A DNA stretch of 64,000 bases from Pseudomonadota bacterium (lineage in GTDB: Bacteria > Pseudomonadota > Alphaproteobacteria > Sphingomonadales > Sphingomonadaceae). The position numbers and the translations under genes are program-made. The stretch spans positions 790,226 to 854,225 of the forward strand of contig JAEWEY010000004.1 of the NCBI GenBank assembly GCA_023389105.1, written 5' to 3'. Shown here piece after piece: positions 32,251 through 41,556 of the stretch. The first letter of the stretch is position 1. Each line of letters starts with the position of its first letter. The notes beneath the pieces are model-generated. The model did not search any database, was not told the origin of the DNA, and saw only the letters and a list, made by a program, of their open reading frames with translations.

Positions 32251-33722
32251 CAGATCCCTGCTCTTTCCATGAGCGCGCGCGTGGACGCGTCCAGCGTCGC
32301 TTCGCCGTCGTCATCGGCAAGCTTGCGTGCAATGTCCTTTCCCAGTTCGACGCCGAACTGATCGAACGGGTTGATGCCCAGAAGCACTGCATTGGCGAAT
32401 GTGCGGTGCTCGTAAAAGGCGATCAAAGCGCCAAGCGCACGGCCGTCGAGTACACTGAGCAAGATCGACGTGCTCGGGCGGTTTCCGGGATAGTTGCGCT
32501 GCGGGTCGTCGCTCTTCCGGCCTTCCATAAGGGCCGCCCCCTGCGCGAAGGCATTGAGCAACAGCAGGCGATGTTGCTCAGGATCCTGCGCATCGTCGCC
32601 CTCAGTCACCGCTACGAACTCGACCGGAACCAGCACCGTCCCCTGGTGCAGCAATTGGAACACCGCGTGCTGCGCGTCCGTCCCGGTGCCGCCCCAAGTC
32701 ACGGGTGCGGTCGACCCCACTGGGTCGCCATTGACGGTGACGGACTTGCCATTCGATTCCATTTCCAACTGCTGCAGGTAGAACGGCAGTAAGCGCAGGC
32801 GCTCGTCGTAAGCGAACAGCGCTCGCGTCTGACAGCCTTGCTGCTCGACATAAAAGCGGTCGGCGACAGCAGCGATTAGCGGAACGTTGGATGCGGGATC
32901 GGCAAAGCGGAAGTGACGGTCCATCTCGGCCGCACCCTCAAGCATCTCCTCGAACGCGTCCCACCCAAGCGCCAAGGCGATGGTTAGCCCGACCGCGCTC
33001 CACAGCGAATAGCGGCCCCCGACGCCTTCGCCGAAAACAAGGATGCGTGTATCGTCGACCCCTCGCTCGGCTGCTGCCTCTGGCTTGGCCGTCAGTGCGA
33101 TGATCTTCCCATATGGATCGTCAACACCGGCGTCGCTGAGCCACGCGCGCGCGGCGTCCAGGTTGGTCATGGTTTCGAGGGTCGTGAATGTCTTCGACGC
33201 AACGACGACCAGCGTGGTTGCCGGATCCAGCGTCCGGACGGCGTCGTCGAAGGCCGCGCCATCAATGTTGGAAAGAAAACGGACGTTTAGCCCGGAGCGG
33301 CGGCGGCCGAGTGCGTCTACCGCGAGGGCAGGACCGAGCACGGAGCCGCCGATGCCAATGTGCAAGATGCCCGTGATATCGCCGAAGGCACCTGCCTCGA
33401 TGGCGTCGACCAGCGCCCGCATCCGCAGTCGCCGCGCCTGAGCCACGTCCACGTCCTCAGGTGACCCGCTGCCGCGCTCGGCCACGTGCGTGGCGGGGCG
33501 GCCTTCACTCGGGTTGACCACGCCGCCGTTGAACAGCGCCTCGCGCGCGGACGCGAAGCCCATCTTTTCGCTACGCTGGACCCCGAGGGTGAGAATGTTC
33601 GAGTTGAGGTGGGTCTTCGAAAAGTCGAAATAAATCCCGGCGACGTCGAAGCTCAGCCGGCTGAGTCGATCCGGCTCCTCCTTGAAGAGGGTTTCGAGCC
33701 GACTGATCGTGGTTTCTGCCAT
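32250..33722 (-). CDS. pgi: Glucose-6-phosphate isomerase
   Basis: Pgi (490 residues) interconverts glucose-6-phosphate and fructose-6-phosphate in the cytosol. The two SIS subdomains are visible, with ILHIGIGGSVLGPALAVDAL, the phosphate-binding VVASKTFTTLETMTN, and the active-site regions RYSLWSAVGLTIAL and GINPFDQFGVELGK. It heads a two-gene unit with gor. It is divergent from lepB, 77 nt away. Confidence 0.95.
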   Translation of the reverse strand: MAETTISRLETLFKEEPDRLSRLSFDVAGIYFDFSKTHLNSNILTLGVQRSEKMGFASAREALFNGGVVNPSEGRPATHVAERGSGSPEDVDVAQARRLRMRALVDAIEAGAFGDITGILHIGIGGSVLGPALAVDALGRRRSGLNVRFLSNIDGAAFDDAVRTLDPATTLVVVASKTFTTLETMTNLDAARAWLSDAGVDDPYGKIIALTAKPEAAAERGVDDTRILVFGEGVGGRYSLWSAVGLTIALALGWDAFEEMLEGAAEMDRHFRFADPASNVPLIAAVADRFYVEQQGCQTRALFAYDERLRLLPFYLQQLEMESNGKSVTVNGDPVGSTAPVTWGGTGTDAQHAVFQLLHQGTVLVPVEFVAVTEGDDAQDPEQHRLLLLNAFAQGAALMEGRKSDDPQRNYPGNRPSTSILLSVLDGRALGALIAFYEHRTFANAVLLGINPFDQFGVELGKDIARKLADDDGEATLDASTRALMERAGI

Positions 33723-33799
33723 GTTGGCCGCACATAGTGTCCGGACGGGCGATTGCCACCCCGCTTGACGGGTTCCAATCGGACGGAAACAAGCGCGCG

Positions 33800-34657
33800 A
33801 TGGCTACCAGCCCGACATCGCCGGAAACGGACGCTCCGCCCGTGCAACCGGAAAAAGGCGAAACGGTGGGCTCGCTGGCCCGCTTCATCCTGATCGTCGC
33901 CATCGCCGCCTGGATGTTCCGCGCTTTCATCATCGCGCCGTTCAACATCCCCTCGGGCTCAATGCTTCCGACCCTGTATATCGGCGACTATTTGGCGGTC
34001 GCGAAATGGCCGTACGGCTTTTCCCGCTACAGCTTCCCATTCGGCTTTCCGGCCTTCGAGGGCCGCATCTTCAGTCACCTTCCCAATCGTGGCGACGTCG
34101 TCGTCTTCCGCCATCCGACCGAGGATTCCGACCTCATCAAGCGCGTCATCGGACTGCCTGGAGATACGGTCGCCGTTCGTGACGGACGCGTGATCTTGAA
34201 TGGTCGACTACTGACACGCGAGTCACTCGGTTTCGCGCGCATCGCTGTCACTGCCAACAGTCCATGCCGCGTCGTTCCGCCGGCCGCGCCAGCCTTGGCC
34301 GTGGTCAATGGTCAGGGCTACTGTCTCTACCGGTCATTCCGGGAAACTCTCCCGGCTGGGCCAAGCTACACGGTTCTCGACCAGGTCGAACATGGGATCG
34401 CCGATGACTTCGCACCGGTGACCGTACCGCCCGGCCACGTCTTCCTGATGGGTGATAATCGCGACGACAGTCTGGACAGCAGGTTTCAGGCAGCCGAGGG
34501 CGGCGTCGGCATGGTCCCCTCGCAAAACCTTATCGGACGCGCGCTCATGACCTTCTGGTCGACCGATGGAGGGGCCTCCTGGTTCAAGCCCTGGACCTGG
34601 TTCAGTGCGCTGCGGACTCAACGCATCGGCAACGGCTACGCGGATGCACCCCGATGA
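33800..34657 (+). CDS. lepB: Signal peptidase I
   Basis: LepB (285 residues) cleaves signal peptides at the periplasmic face of the inner membrane. One transmembrane helix (about 27-45) is followed by the catalytic Ser54 in IPSGSMLPTL and Lys114 in DLIKRVIGLPGD; the late box MGDNRDDSLDSR is present. ATG 33800 is preferred to GTG 33737 because homologues begin shortly before the helix. The stop overlaps rnc by 4 nt, giving the classic lepB-rnc-era operon. Two cysteines (NSPCRVV and QGYCLYR) may be disulfide-bonded. Confidence 0.95.
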   Translation: MATSPTSPETDAPPVQPEKGETVGSLARFILIVAIAAWMFRAFIIAPFNIPSGSMLPTLYIGDYLAVAKWPYGFSRYSFPFGFPAFEGRIFSHLPNRGDVVVFRHPTEDSDLIKRVIGLPGDTVAVRDGRVILNGRLLTRESLGFARIAVTANSPCRVVPPAAPALAVVNGQGYCLYRSFRETLPAGPSYTVLDQVEHGIADDFAPVTVPPGHVFLMGDNRDDSLDSRFQAAEGGVGMVPSQNLIGRALMTFWSTDGGASWFKPWTWFSALRTQRIGNGYADAPR

Positions 34658-35316
34658 GCGACGTCGCCGCCTTCGTCCGCGACCGGCTGGGGCACGAGCC
34701 TGCCAATCTGCGCCTGTTCGAAATGGCTTTGACGCACTCCAGCGTCGGCGGGGATAGCTATGAGCGGCTGGAATTTCTCGGTGACCGCGTGCTCGGCATG
34801 GTCATCGCCCGCGCGCTTTACGACCGATACCCGAATGAGCCCGAAGGCCATTTGTCGAAGCGCTACAACGCGCTTGTCGATCGCGGCACCTGCGCCGAGA
34901 ACGGTCGGGAAATCGGCCTGCCGCCCCTCATCCGCCTCGGTCGGCAGGCGCGCGAAGATCGGGCGAGTGAAAGCGACAATGTCGTCGGTGACGTGGTCGA
35001 GGCATTGATCGGCGCGCTCTATCTCGATGGTGGACTTGAGCCGGCACAGCGGCTGATCCTGCGCCTTTGGGACGAAGAACTTTCCAGTCAGCGCAAAGCG
35101 CCGCAACATCCCAAGTCCGCGCTTCAGGAACTGGCCGCGGCCAAGGGCGTCAAGGCTCCCATGTACGAAGTTACGGCAAGAACCGGCGCCCATCACGCGC
35201 CGCGCTTCACCGTTCGCGTCTCCGTCCGGACGCTTGGGGAAGCCAGTGCGGAGGGAGCGAGTAAGCAGGAAGCCGAGACCGCCGCGGCCGCCGCCTTGCT
35301 GGCGCAAGTTCAATGA
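34654..35316 (+). CDS. rnc: Ribonuclease III
   Basis: RNase III (220 residues) cuts double-stranded RNA in rRNA and mRNA processing. The N-terminal nuclease domain has the signature ERLEFLGDRVLGMVI, whose glutamate and aspartate bind metal, and DNVVGDVVEALIGALYLDGG. The C-terminal double-stranded RNA-binding domain covers about 150-218 (PKSALQELAAAKGVKAPMY). The ATG overlaps the lepB stop and the gene overlaps era by 4 nt. Confidence 0.97.
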   Translation: MSDVAAFVRDRLGHEPANLRLFEMALTHSSVGGDSYERLEFLGDRVLGMVIARALYDRYPNEPEGHLSKRYNALVDRGTCAENGREIGLPPLIRLGRQAREDRASESDNVVGDVVEALIGALYLDGGLEPAQRLILRLWDEELSSQRKAPQHPKSALQELAAAKGVKAPMYEVTARTGAHHAPRFTVRVSVRTLGEASAEGASKQEAETAAAAALLAQVQ

Positions 35317-36209
35317 GCGAGCAGCGTGCCGGCTTCGTTGCCGTGATCGGCGCCCCGAACGCGGGCAAGTCGACGCTGGTCAATGCCCTGGTTGGGCAGA
35401 AGGTCGCGATCGTTAGCCCCAAGGCGCAAACCACCCGCGCGCGATTGATGGGCATCGCGATTTCCGGCGAGTCTCAAATTCTGCTCGTCGATACGCCGGG
35501 CATCTTCGAACCCCGTCGGCGATTGGACCGCGCGATGGTCGCTGCAGCCTGGACGGGGGCGCAGGATGCCGAGCTAATACTGTTGGTAATCGACGCAGCG
35601 GCTCGCCTTAGCGCCGAGGTTGAGCGGATCATCGCTGCACTGGGCGACCGGCAGCATCCCTTGATCCTCGTGCTCAACAAGATCGATCTGGTCGCCAAGG
35701 AAAAGCTTCTGGCAATCGCGGCAGATCTCACCCAGCGGCTCAGTCCCGACCACGTGTTCATGATCAGCGCCGCCCAGGGCGACGGCGTCGCGGATCTTAA
35801 GCAGGTGCTCGCGACCGCCATGCCCACGGGCCCGTGGCTCTACCCGGAAGACGAAATCTCAGACGCCACCGACCGGATGGTCGCCGCCGAGCTTACGCGC
35901 GAGCAGATCGTCAACCAGCTGCACCAGGAACTGCCTTACGCGACGGCCGTGGAGACCGAGACCTGGCAGGACCGTCCCGACGGCTCGACCGAAATTCGCC
36001 AGCAGATCCTTGTCGAGCGCGACAGCCAGAAGGCGATCGTGATCGGCAAAGGCGGAAGACGCCTCAAGGCCATCGGCGCGGGCGCACGCGAGGAGATCGC
36101 GCAGCACCTGGGGCGTCCGGTGCACCTGTTCCTGCATGTGAAGGTCAACCCTCGCTGGGACGAGGACCGCTCGCTCTACCGCGACATCGGCCTGGAGTGG
36201 GCCGACTAA
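35313..36209 (+). CDS. era: GTPase Era
   Basis: Era (298 residues) binds GTP and the 3' end of 16S rRNA in small-subunit maturation. The P-loop GAPNAGKSTL (about 13-22), the DTPGIFEP switch II and NKIDL guanine specificity motifs are intact, and the C-terminal KH domain holds IGKGGRRLKAIGAGAR. It ends the lepB-rnc-era operon and is convergent with cobB, overlapping its end by 4 nt. Confidence 0.97.
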   Translation: MSEQRAGFVAVIGAPNAGKSTLVNALVGQKVAIVSPKAQTTRARLMGIAISGESQILLVDTPGIFEPRRRLDRAMVAAAWTGAQDAELILLVIDAAARLSAEVERIIAALGDRQHPLILVLNKIDLVAKEKLLAIAADLTQRLSPDHVFMISAAQGDGVADLKQVLATAMPTGPWLYPEDEISDATDRMVAAELTREQIVNQLHQELPYATAVETETWQDRPDGSTEIRQQILVERDSQKAIVIGKGGRRLKAIGAGAREEIAQHLGRPVHLFLHVKVNPRWDEDRSLYRDIGLEWAD

Positions 36210-36904
36210 GCCAGCATTTCCGCCACCCACTTCGGCACTTCAACGCTGGCCGAGCCGATGCGGCTCTCGTCGAACAGGTGACTGCCCAGGCTGGGCTCAA
36301 GATTGATTTCAAGTGTCCTGGCGCCGCAATAGCGCGCAGTCTGGACGAAACCGGCCGCTGGATAGACGGCGCCCGACGTGCCGATGGACACGAACAGGTC
36401 GCAAGCACGCAGCGCGTCGTCGATCCGGTCCATGTCGTACGGCATCTCACCAAACCAGACGATGTCCGGCCGAACCTGCCCCACCGAACTGCATTCAGGG
36501 CACGTAGCCGTCTCGCCCATCGGTCCGCTCCAGTCGATCCGTCGATCGCACGCAAGGCACCAGCCGCGGGTCAATTCGCCGTGCATGTGGTGCAAGCGCT
36601 TCGACCCTGCGCGTTCGTGAAGATCGTCGACATTCTGTGTCACCAGGAGCAGTTCGCCCGGCCATTTGGCGTCTAGGCGCGCCAGAGCTTCATGTGCCGC
36701 ATTCGGCCGGACGCTGCCGAGCTTCGCGCGGCGCGCATCGTAGAACGCGTGGACCAACGCAGGATCGCGCGCATACGCGTCGGGCGTGCAAACATCCTCG
36801 ACACGGTGTCCCTCCCATAGGCCGTCGGGTCCACGAAATGTCGCGAGGCCGCTTTCGGCCGACACGCCGGCGCCGGTGAGGATCACGATATTGCGAATGT
36901 CCAT
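36206..36904 (-). CDS. cobB: NAD-dependent protein deacylase (sirtuin)
   Basis: This 232-residue Sir2-family enzyme removes acetyl or succinyl groups from lysines using NAD. Motifs are ILTGAGVSAESGLATFRG, TQNVDDLHERAG and HMHGEL with the catalytic histidine; Zn is bound by CLAC and CPEC. The residues YDARRAKL (near residues 55-62) resemble the Tyr and Arg typical of class III desuccinylases, which is inference. It is convergent with era. Confidence 0.92.
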   Translation of the reverse strand: MDIRNIVILTGAGVSAESGLATFRGPDGLWEGHRVEDVCTPDAYARDPALVHAFYDARRAKLGSVRPNAAHEALARLDAKWPGELLLVTQNVDDLHERAGSKRLHHMHGELTRGWCLACDRRIDWSGPMGETATCPECSSVGQVRPDIVWFGEMPYDMDRIDDALRACDLFVSIGTSGAVYPAAGFVQTARYCGARTLEINLEPSLGSHLFDESRIGSASVEVPKWVAEMLA

Positions 36905-36930
36905 GCAACCTCAGTAGGAGCGAAATTACG

Positions 36931-37674
36931 ATGAGCGAAGGCGCGATCCGCATCGGCATTGGCGGCTGGACGTTCCCGCCCTGGCGCGGCGTCTTCTATC
37001 CGGACAAGCTCGCTCAGGCGAAAGAGCTTGAATATGCCGCGAGCAAGATGGGCGCGATCGAGATCAACGCGACCTTCTACGGCCGGCAGAAGCCGAAAAG
37101 CTGGGAAACCTGGGCGAAGACGGTCCCGGACGGCTTCCAGTTCGCGATCAAGGGCTCGCGCTTCTGCGTGATGCGATCGAAGCTTGCCGAAGGCGCGGAA
37201 GGGATCGGCAATTTCTGCGCGCAAGGTTTTGCGGCGCTCGGCCCCAAGCTTGGACCGATCCTATGGCAATTCGCCGGTCGTCGGCAGTTCGACCGTGACG
37301 ACATTGCCGGCTTCATCGACCTGTTTCCGGAGAGCATCGACGGCATCAAGCTCCGCCACGCCATTGAACCGCGTCACGAGAGTTTTCGTGACGAGCATTT
37401 CTTCGATCTGTGCCGCGCCCGGAATGTCGCAATCGTCTTCGAGGACTCCGATGATTATCCGCTGATCGAGGCCGATACGGCTGACTTTTCCTATGCTCGG
37501 CTGCAGCGGATGAACGAGGACGTCCCGAGAGGCTACGACGAGGCGACGCTCGACGGGTTCGCGGAACGGGCCCGTCAGTGGCGCGAGCGCGGCGATGCCT
37601 ACATTTTCATGATAAACGGCGCGAAGGTGCGCGCCCCGGCAGCCGCGCTGGCGCTGCAGGAACGGCTTCGCTAA
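36931..37674 (+). CDS. DUF72 domain-containing protein
   Basis: This 247-residue protein is a DUF72 (TIM-barrel, YecE-like) member. Conserved blocks are RIGIGGWTFPPWRGVFYP, INATFYGRQKPKSWETWAKTVPDGFQFAIKGSRF and AIEPRHESF; the C-terminal YIFMINGAK is typical. No enzymatic function is established for the family. AGGAG at 36916-36920 supports ATG 36931. It is divergent from cobB. Confidence 0.88.
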   Translation: MSEGAIRIGIGGWTFPPWRGVFYPDKLAQAKELEYAASKMGAIEINATFYGRQKPKSWETWAKTVPDGFQFAIKGSRFCVMRSKLAEGAEGIGNFCAQGFAALGPKLGPILWQFAGRRQFDRDDIAGFIDLFPESIDGIKLRHAIEPRHESFRDEHFFDLCRARNVAIVFEDSDDYPLIEADTADFSYARLQRMNEDVPRGYDEATLDGFAERARQWRERGDAYIFMINGAKVRAPAAALALQERLR

Positions 37675-37683
37675 CCCTAGGCG

Positions 37684-38403
37684 ATGCGCGACCCCAACCA
37701 GCCGATCCGGATCAGCCTCATCGCACCCGACGGCCGGATGGGAAAGGCAATCGCCAACGCCGTCGCCGAGGACAATCGGTTCGCACTCGACCAGGATCAT
37801 GGCGACGTCATTGTCGATTTTTCCGCGCCGGACGCACTTCGCGGAAGCCTCGATCGCGCGATTGCGGCCAATGTGCCAATCCTCGTCGGCACCACCGGCC
37901 TGCAGCCCGATCATCATGCGATGATCGCCGAAGCGGCGAAGTCGGTGCCGGTAATCCACGCACCGAACACGTCGCTGGGCGTCAACCTGCTGCGCCAGCT
38001 CGTGGAAGAAGCGACGAGCCGGCTGGGGCCTGATTGGGACATCGAAATCCTGGAAATGCACCACCGGCATAAGGTCGATGCGCCCTCAGGCACGGCGCTG
38101 ATGCTTGGGCAGGCGGCTGCAAAAGGCCGCGGATCGACCGTGCAGGAGCTCAGCCGCTTCGACCGTATCAGCGAGCATCCCCACGCCCGCGAACCTGGCA
38201 CGATCGGCTACGCATCGCTGCGCGGCGGCTCTGTCGCTGGTGAGCATGTCGTCATCCTCGCAACCGAAGGCGAGCGCATTGAACTCGGGCACCGGGCCGA
38301 CAGCCGCCGCATTTTCGCGCGCGGTGCGCTGGCGGCGGTCGGCTTCCTGTTCGGCAAGCCGGCGGGTCTCTACACCATGCAGGACGTGATCGCGGCGCTG
38401 TGA
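37684..38403 (+). CDS. dapB: 4-hydroxy-tetrahydrodipicolinate reductase
   Basis: DapB (239 residues) makes tetrahydrodipicolinate for lysine and meso-diaminopimelate. The motif GRMGKAIANAVAED marks the nucleotide-binding site, VGTTGLQPDHH and the catalytic EMHHRHKVDAPSGTALMLG are intact. The segment after the first motif (about 28 residues in E. coli) is missing, giving the short form usual in sphingomonads. It overlaps the permease gene by 4 nt. DUF72 lies 9 nt upstream. Confidence 0.94.
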   Translation: MRDPNQPIRISLIAPDGRMGKAIANAVAEDNRFALDQDHGDVIVDFSAPDALRGSLDRAIAANVPILVGTTGLQPDHHAMIAEAAKSVPVIHAPNTSLGVNLLRQLVEEATSRLGPDWDIEILEMHHRHKVDAPSGTALMLGQAAAKGRGSTVQELSRFDRISEHPHAREPGTIGYASLRGGSVAGEHVVILATEGERIELGHRADSRRIFARGALAAVGFLFGKPAGLYTMQDVIAAL

Positions 38404-39719
38404 GCGAGCCGGCCGTCAATTCGCACGGACTTGCCCGCCGCCTCGGTCCGTTCGACGCCACCATGCTGGTCATGGGCGGGATCATCGGATCCGGTATCTT
38501 CGTCACGCCCGCGGAAGTCGCCCGGCATGTCGGAACACCGCTTCTGATCGTCGGCGCCTGGCTGATCGGTGGCATCGTCGCGCTTGCCGGCGCGCTTGTT
38601 TATGCTGAGCTGGCTGCACGCCGCCCGGCCGTCGGTGGGCAATATGCCTATCTGCGCGATGCTTACGGTCCCCTGCCCGCCTTTCTCTACGGCTGGTCGC
38701 TGTTGCTGGTGATCCAGTCGGGCGGGATGGCAGCCGTCGCGATTACCTTCGCGCGCTACATGAACACCGTGCTGCCGTCCGCGCTTGGCGACAATGTTCT
38801 CGCGGTCGGCGTGATCGGCATCCTGACCATCATCAACTGCCTCGGCGTGCGCTCGGGCAGCAACGTCCAGAGCGTCCTCATGCTGCTGAAAATCGGCGCC
38901 ATCGCGGCGTTGGTTGCGGCGGGCTTCCTGCTGGCCCCGGCGGCCGCCCCAATGCCGCTTGCGCCCTCGGACGTGTCGACGATAGCCGCGCTCGGCGCCG
39001 CCCTGACGCCCATCATGTTCTCCTACGGCGGCTGGCAGACATCGAGCTTCGTCGCCGGCGAAATGCGCGATCCGGCGCGGGATCTTACGCGCGGCCTACT
39101 GTTCGGCGTGATTGGCGTCGTTGTCCTCTACACTGCCGTCGCCTTCGTATGCGTCCACGTGCTCGGCGCGCCGGGCCTCGCCGCTTCGAAGACCCCGGCG
39201 AGCGACGTGATGCGCAGCGCTTTCGGCGAAGGCGGCGCTACGTTCATAGCCGCAGGGATCGCAATCTCCGCGCTGGGTTTCCTTAGTCAGAGCATGCTGA
39301 CCGCCCCGCGCGTTTATTTCGCCATGGCGGAGGACGGCAGCTTCTTCCGCTCCGTCGCTAAGGTGAGCAAGCGGACCCAGGTCCCGGTCGTCGCGATCGC
39401 GTTGCAAGGCGCCGTGGCAGCGATCATCGCGCTGTCCGGCACCTTCGGGCAGATCCTGAGCTACGTCGTGTCCGTCGACTTCATCTTCTTCGGGCTGACT
39501 GGCGCGGCGTTGTTCGTGCTGCGACGCAAGTTTGCTGACGAGAAGGTTGGCTTTTCCGCGCCCGGCCATCCGTTCACGACCGGCCTTTTCGTCGCTGCCT
39601 GCGCGGTGGTCGTGGTTGCCACCGTCTGGAACAATCCGCTCAACAGCCTGATCGGCTACGCCATCCTGCTCGCGGGCGTTCCCGCCTATCTCCACTGGCG
39701 CCAGGCGAACGCCCGGTGA
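38400..39719 (+). CDS. APC family amino acid permease
   Basis: This 439-residue inner-membrane transporter has 12 predicted helices. The start of helix I (GPFDATMLVMGGIIGSGIFVTP) holds the GSG motif that binds the substrate carboxyl in APC-fold transporters. Later segments include YGGWQTSSFVAGEMRDPARDL, typical of helix VI and its loop. The amino acid is not known. The GTG start overlaps dapB by 4 nt and the aminotransferase overlaps it by 4 nt, so the three are translated together. Confidence 0.9.
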   Translation: MSEPAVNSHGLARRLGPFDATMLVMGGIIGSGIFVTPAEVARHVGTPLLIVGAWLIGGIVALAGALVYAELAARRPAVGGQYAYLRDAYGPLPAFLYGWSLLLVIQSGGMAAVAITFARYMNTVLPSALGDNVLAVGVIGILTIINCLGVRSGSNVQSVLMLLKIGAIAALVAAGFLLAPAAAPMPLAPSDVSTIAALGAALTPIMFSYGGWQTSSFVAGEMRDPARDLTRGLLFGVIGVVVLYTAVAFVCVHVLGAPGLAASKTPASDVMRSAFGEGGATFIAAGIAISALGFLSQSMLTAPRVYFAMAEDGSFFRSVAKVSKRTQVPVVAIALQGAVAAIIALSGTFGQILSYVVSVDFIFFGLTGAALFVLRRKFADEKVGFSAPGHPFTTGLFVAACAVVVVATVWNNPLNSLIGYAILLAGVPAYLHWRQANAR

Positions 39720-40792
39720 CCGGGCGAATGATGCAGTCGGAATATATGCATTGGGCGAAGTTCAAGCGCCCAGTGCGCTACGCCCTAACGGGGAGCGAAG
39801 TCCCGCACTTCCGGATGGATCGGCTGCCGCTGAGCCTCGCCGACCTCGATATGGATGGAGCGAGCCATCCACGCTACGCGCCGCTGCGCGAGGCGATTGC
39901 GCGGCGCTACAATGTCGCGGTCGATCAGGTCGTTTCCGCCGACGGCACGTCCATGGCCAATTTCCTGGCGATGGCGACGCTGATCAGGCCCGGTGACGAA
40001 GTGCTGATCGAACACCCGACGTACGAACCGATACTGGCAGCGGCGAGCTTCCTCGGCGCGTCGATCAAACGGTTCGAGCGCAACCCGGCGGAAGTCTTTC
40101 GCCTCGATCCGGCGCAGGTCGAGCGGGCGATGAGCCCCTCAACCCGCCTGATCGCACTAACCAATCTGCACAACCCAAGCAGCGCGCTGGCCTCGGAGGC
40201 CGAACTCCGCGCGATTGGAGAGCTTGCGAAAAGGATGGGTGCCCGCGTCCTCGTCGATGAGGTCTATCTCGATTCAGCAACCCCGGGCCGTACCGCGGCG
40301 CATCTGGGACCCGAGTTCGTCATCACGAACAGCCTGACCAAGGTCTACGGCCTCAGTGGGCTACGCTGCGGATGGATTCTCGCGGAGCCCGAAGTTGCCG
40401 AACGGATGTGGCGGCTGAACGATCTGTTCGGGGTAAACCAGGCGCACCAGGCCGAGCGTCTTGGCTGCATCGCGTTCGACCATCTCGATGAGGTGCTCGG
40501 CGAAACGCCTGCGATGCTGGCAAGCAACCGCGCGAAGTTCGACGCCTTTGTCGCAAGCCGCGACGACCTCGAATGCGCCCCGGCCGCATACGGCATCACG
40601 GCATTCCCGCGTTGGACCGGCGGCGACACGCAACGTCTCGATGATCACCTCCATGACCGCTACCATACGGCGATCGTGCCAGGACGCTGGTTCGAAATGC
40701 CCGACCATTTCCGCATCGGCTTCGGCATGAGCACAGACGACTTCGCGGCGGGTCTCGACCGCCTCGGCAGCGCGCTGGACGATCTGCGTTGA
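39716..40792 (+). CDS. PLP-dependent aminotransferase, class I/II
   Basis: This 358-residue enzyme is a fold-type I aminotransferase. The PLP lysine lies in VITNSLTKVYGLSGLRCGW, LTNLHNPSSAL matches the PLP-contacting Asn-Pro motif (NPS), and VLVDEVYLD carries the aspartate that contacts the pyridine nitrogen. The amino-acid specificity is unclear; neighbours suggest a role in amino-acid uptake and use. GTG 39716 overlaps the permease stop, although ATG 39728 or 39731 is possible. nth overlaps it by 4 nt (TTGA). Confidence 0.88.
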   Translation: MTGRMMQSEYMHWAKFKRPVRYALTGSEVPHFRMDRLPLSLADLDMDGASHPRYAPLREAIARRYNVAVDQVVSADGTSMANFLAMATLIRPGDEVLIEHPTYEPILAAASFLGASIKRFERNPAEVFRLDPAQVERAMSPSTRLIALTNLHNPSSALASEAELRAIGELAKRMGARVLVDEVYLDSATPGRTAAHLGPEFVITNSLTKVYGLSGLRCGWILAEPEVAERMWRLNDLFGVNQAHQAERLGCIAFDHLDEVLGETPAMLASNRAKFDAFVASRDDLECAPAAYGITAFPRWTGGDTQRLDDHLHDRYHTAIVPGRWFEMPDHFRIGFGMSTDDFAAGLDRLGSALDDLR

Positions 40793-41556
40793 AGCGCGCG
40801 GAGGTCTTCGAGTTCTTCCGCCGGCTGGCCGAGGCAAACCCCTCGCCCACGACGGAGCTCGAATCCGGCAACCCCTACCAATTGCTCGTAGCGGTCGTGC
40901 TTTCGGCGCAGGCCACCGATGCGGGCGTAAACATCGCCACGCGGCCGCTGTTCTCCCGCATCAAGACGCCGGAACAGATGGTCGAACTGGGCGAGGAGAA
41001 GCTGCGCGACGCGATCAAGACCATCGGCCTGTTCAACACCAAGGCGAAGAACGTCATCCTGCTCAGCCAGGCACTGATCGAGCGACATCACAGCCAGGTT
41101 CCGCGGACCCGCGAGGCGCTGCAGGAACTGCCCGGCGTCGGCCGCAAGACCGCCAACGTCGTCCTCAACACGGCCTTTGGCGAGGAAACCTTCGCCGTCG
41201 ACACGCACGTGTTCCGCGTGTGCAACCGCACCGGCCTCGCGCCCGGTAAGAATGTCGACATCGTCGAAGCCAAGCTCGAGAAGATCGTTCCGCAGCCCTT
41301 CCGCCGCGACGCGCACCACTGGCTGATCCTGCACGGTCGCCACACCTGCAAGGCACGGCTACCCGAATGCTGGCGCTGCCCGGTGATCGATCTCTGCCGC
41401 TACAAGCCGAAGACGCTGCCGCCGGAAGAGCGCGCTAAATCCAGCGCCGCTCGAACCGGTTCCCGAGGGTCGTCAGCAGCTCGTACTGGGAAAGCCGCGA
41501 CTGGCGCGACGCCGACGGCAAGTCGTAGTCGATCTCGACCCAATCGCCTTCCCTGA
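40789..41556 (+). CDS. nth: Endonuclease III, with long C-terminal tail
   Basis: Nth (255 residues) is the base-excision repair glycosylase/AP lyase for oxidised pyrimidines. The helix-hairpin-helix LPGVGRKTANVV holds the catalytic lysine, FAVDTHVFRVCNR the catalytic aspartate, and CKARLPECWRCPVIDLC the four cysteines of the 4Fe-4S cluster. Normally the protein ends soon after the cluster; here about 40 further residues, rich in Arg, Ser and Ala, run 122 nt into the 3' end of alr on the other strand. The TTG start overlaps the aminotransferase stop by 4 nt. The tail may be real or an accident of a lost stop. Confidence 0.92.
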   Translation: MKRAEVFEFFRRLAEANPSPTTELESGNPYQLLVAVVLSAQATDAGVNIATRPLFSRIKTPEQMVELGEEKLRDAIKTIGLFNTKAKNVILLSQALIERHHSQVPRTREALQELPGVGRKTANVVLNTAFGEETFAVDTHVFRVCNRTGLAPGKNVDIVEAKLEKIVPQPFRRDAHHWLILHGRHTCKARLPECWRCPVIDLCRYKPKTLPPEERAKSSAARTGSRGSSAARTGKAATGATPTASRSRSRPNRLP

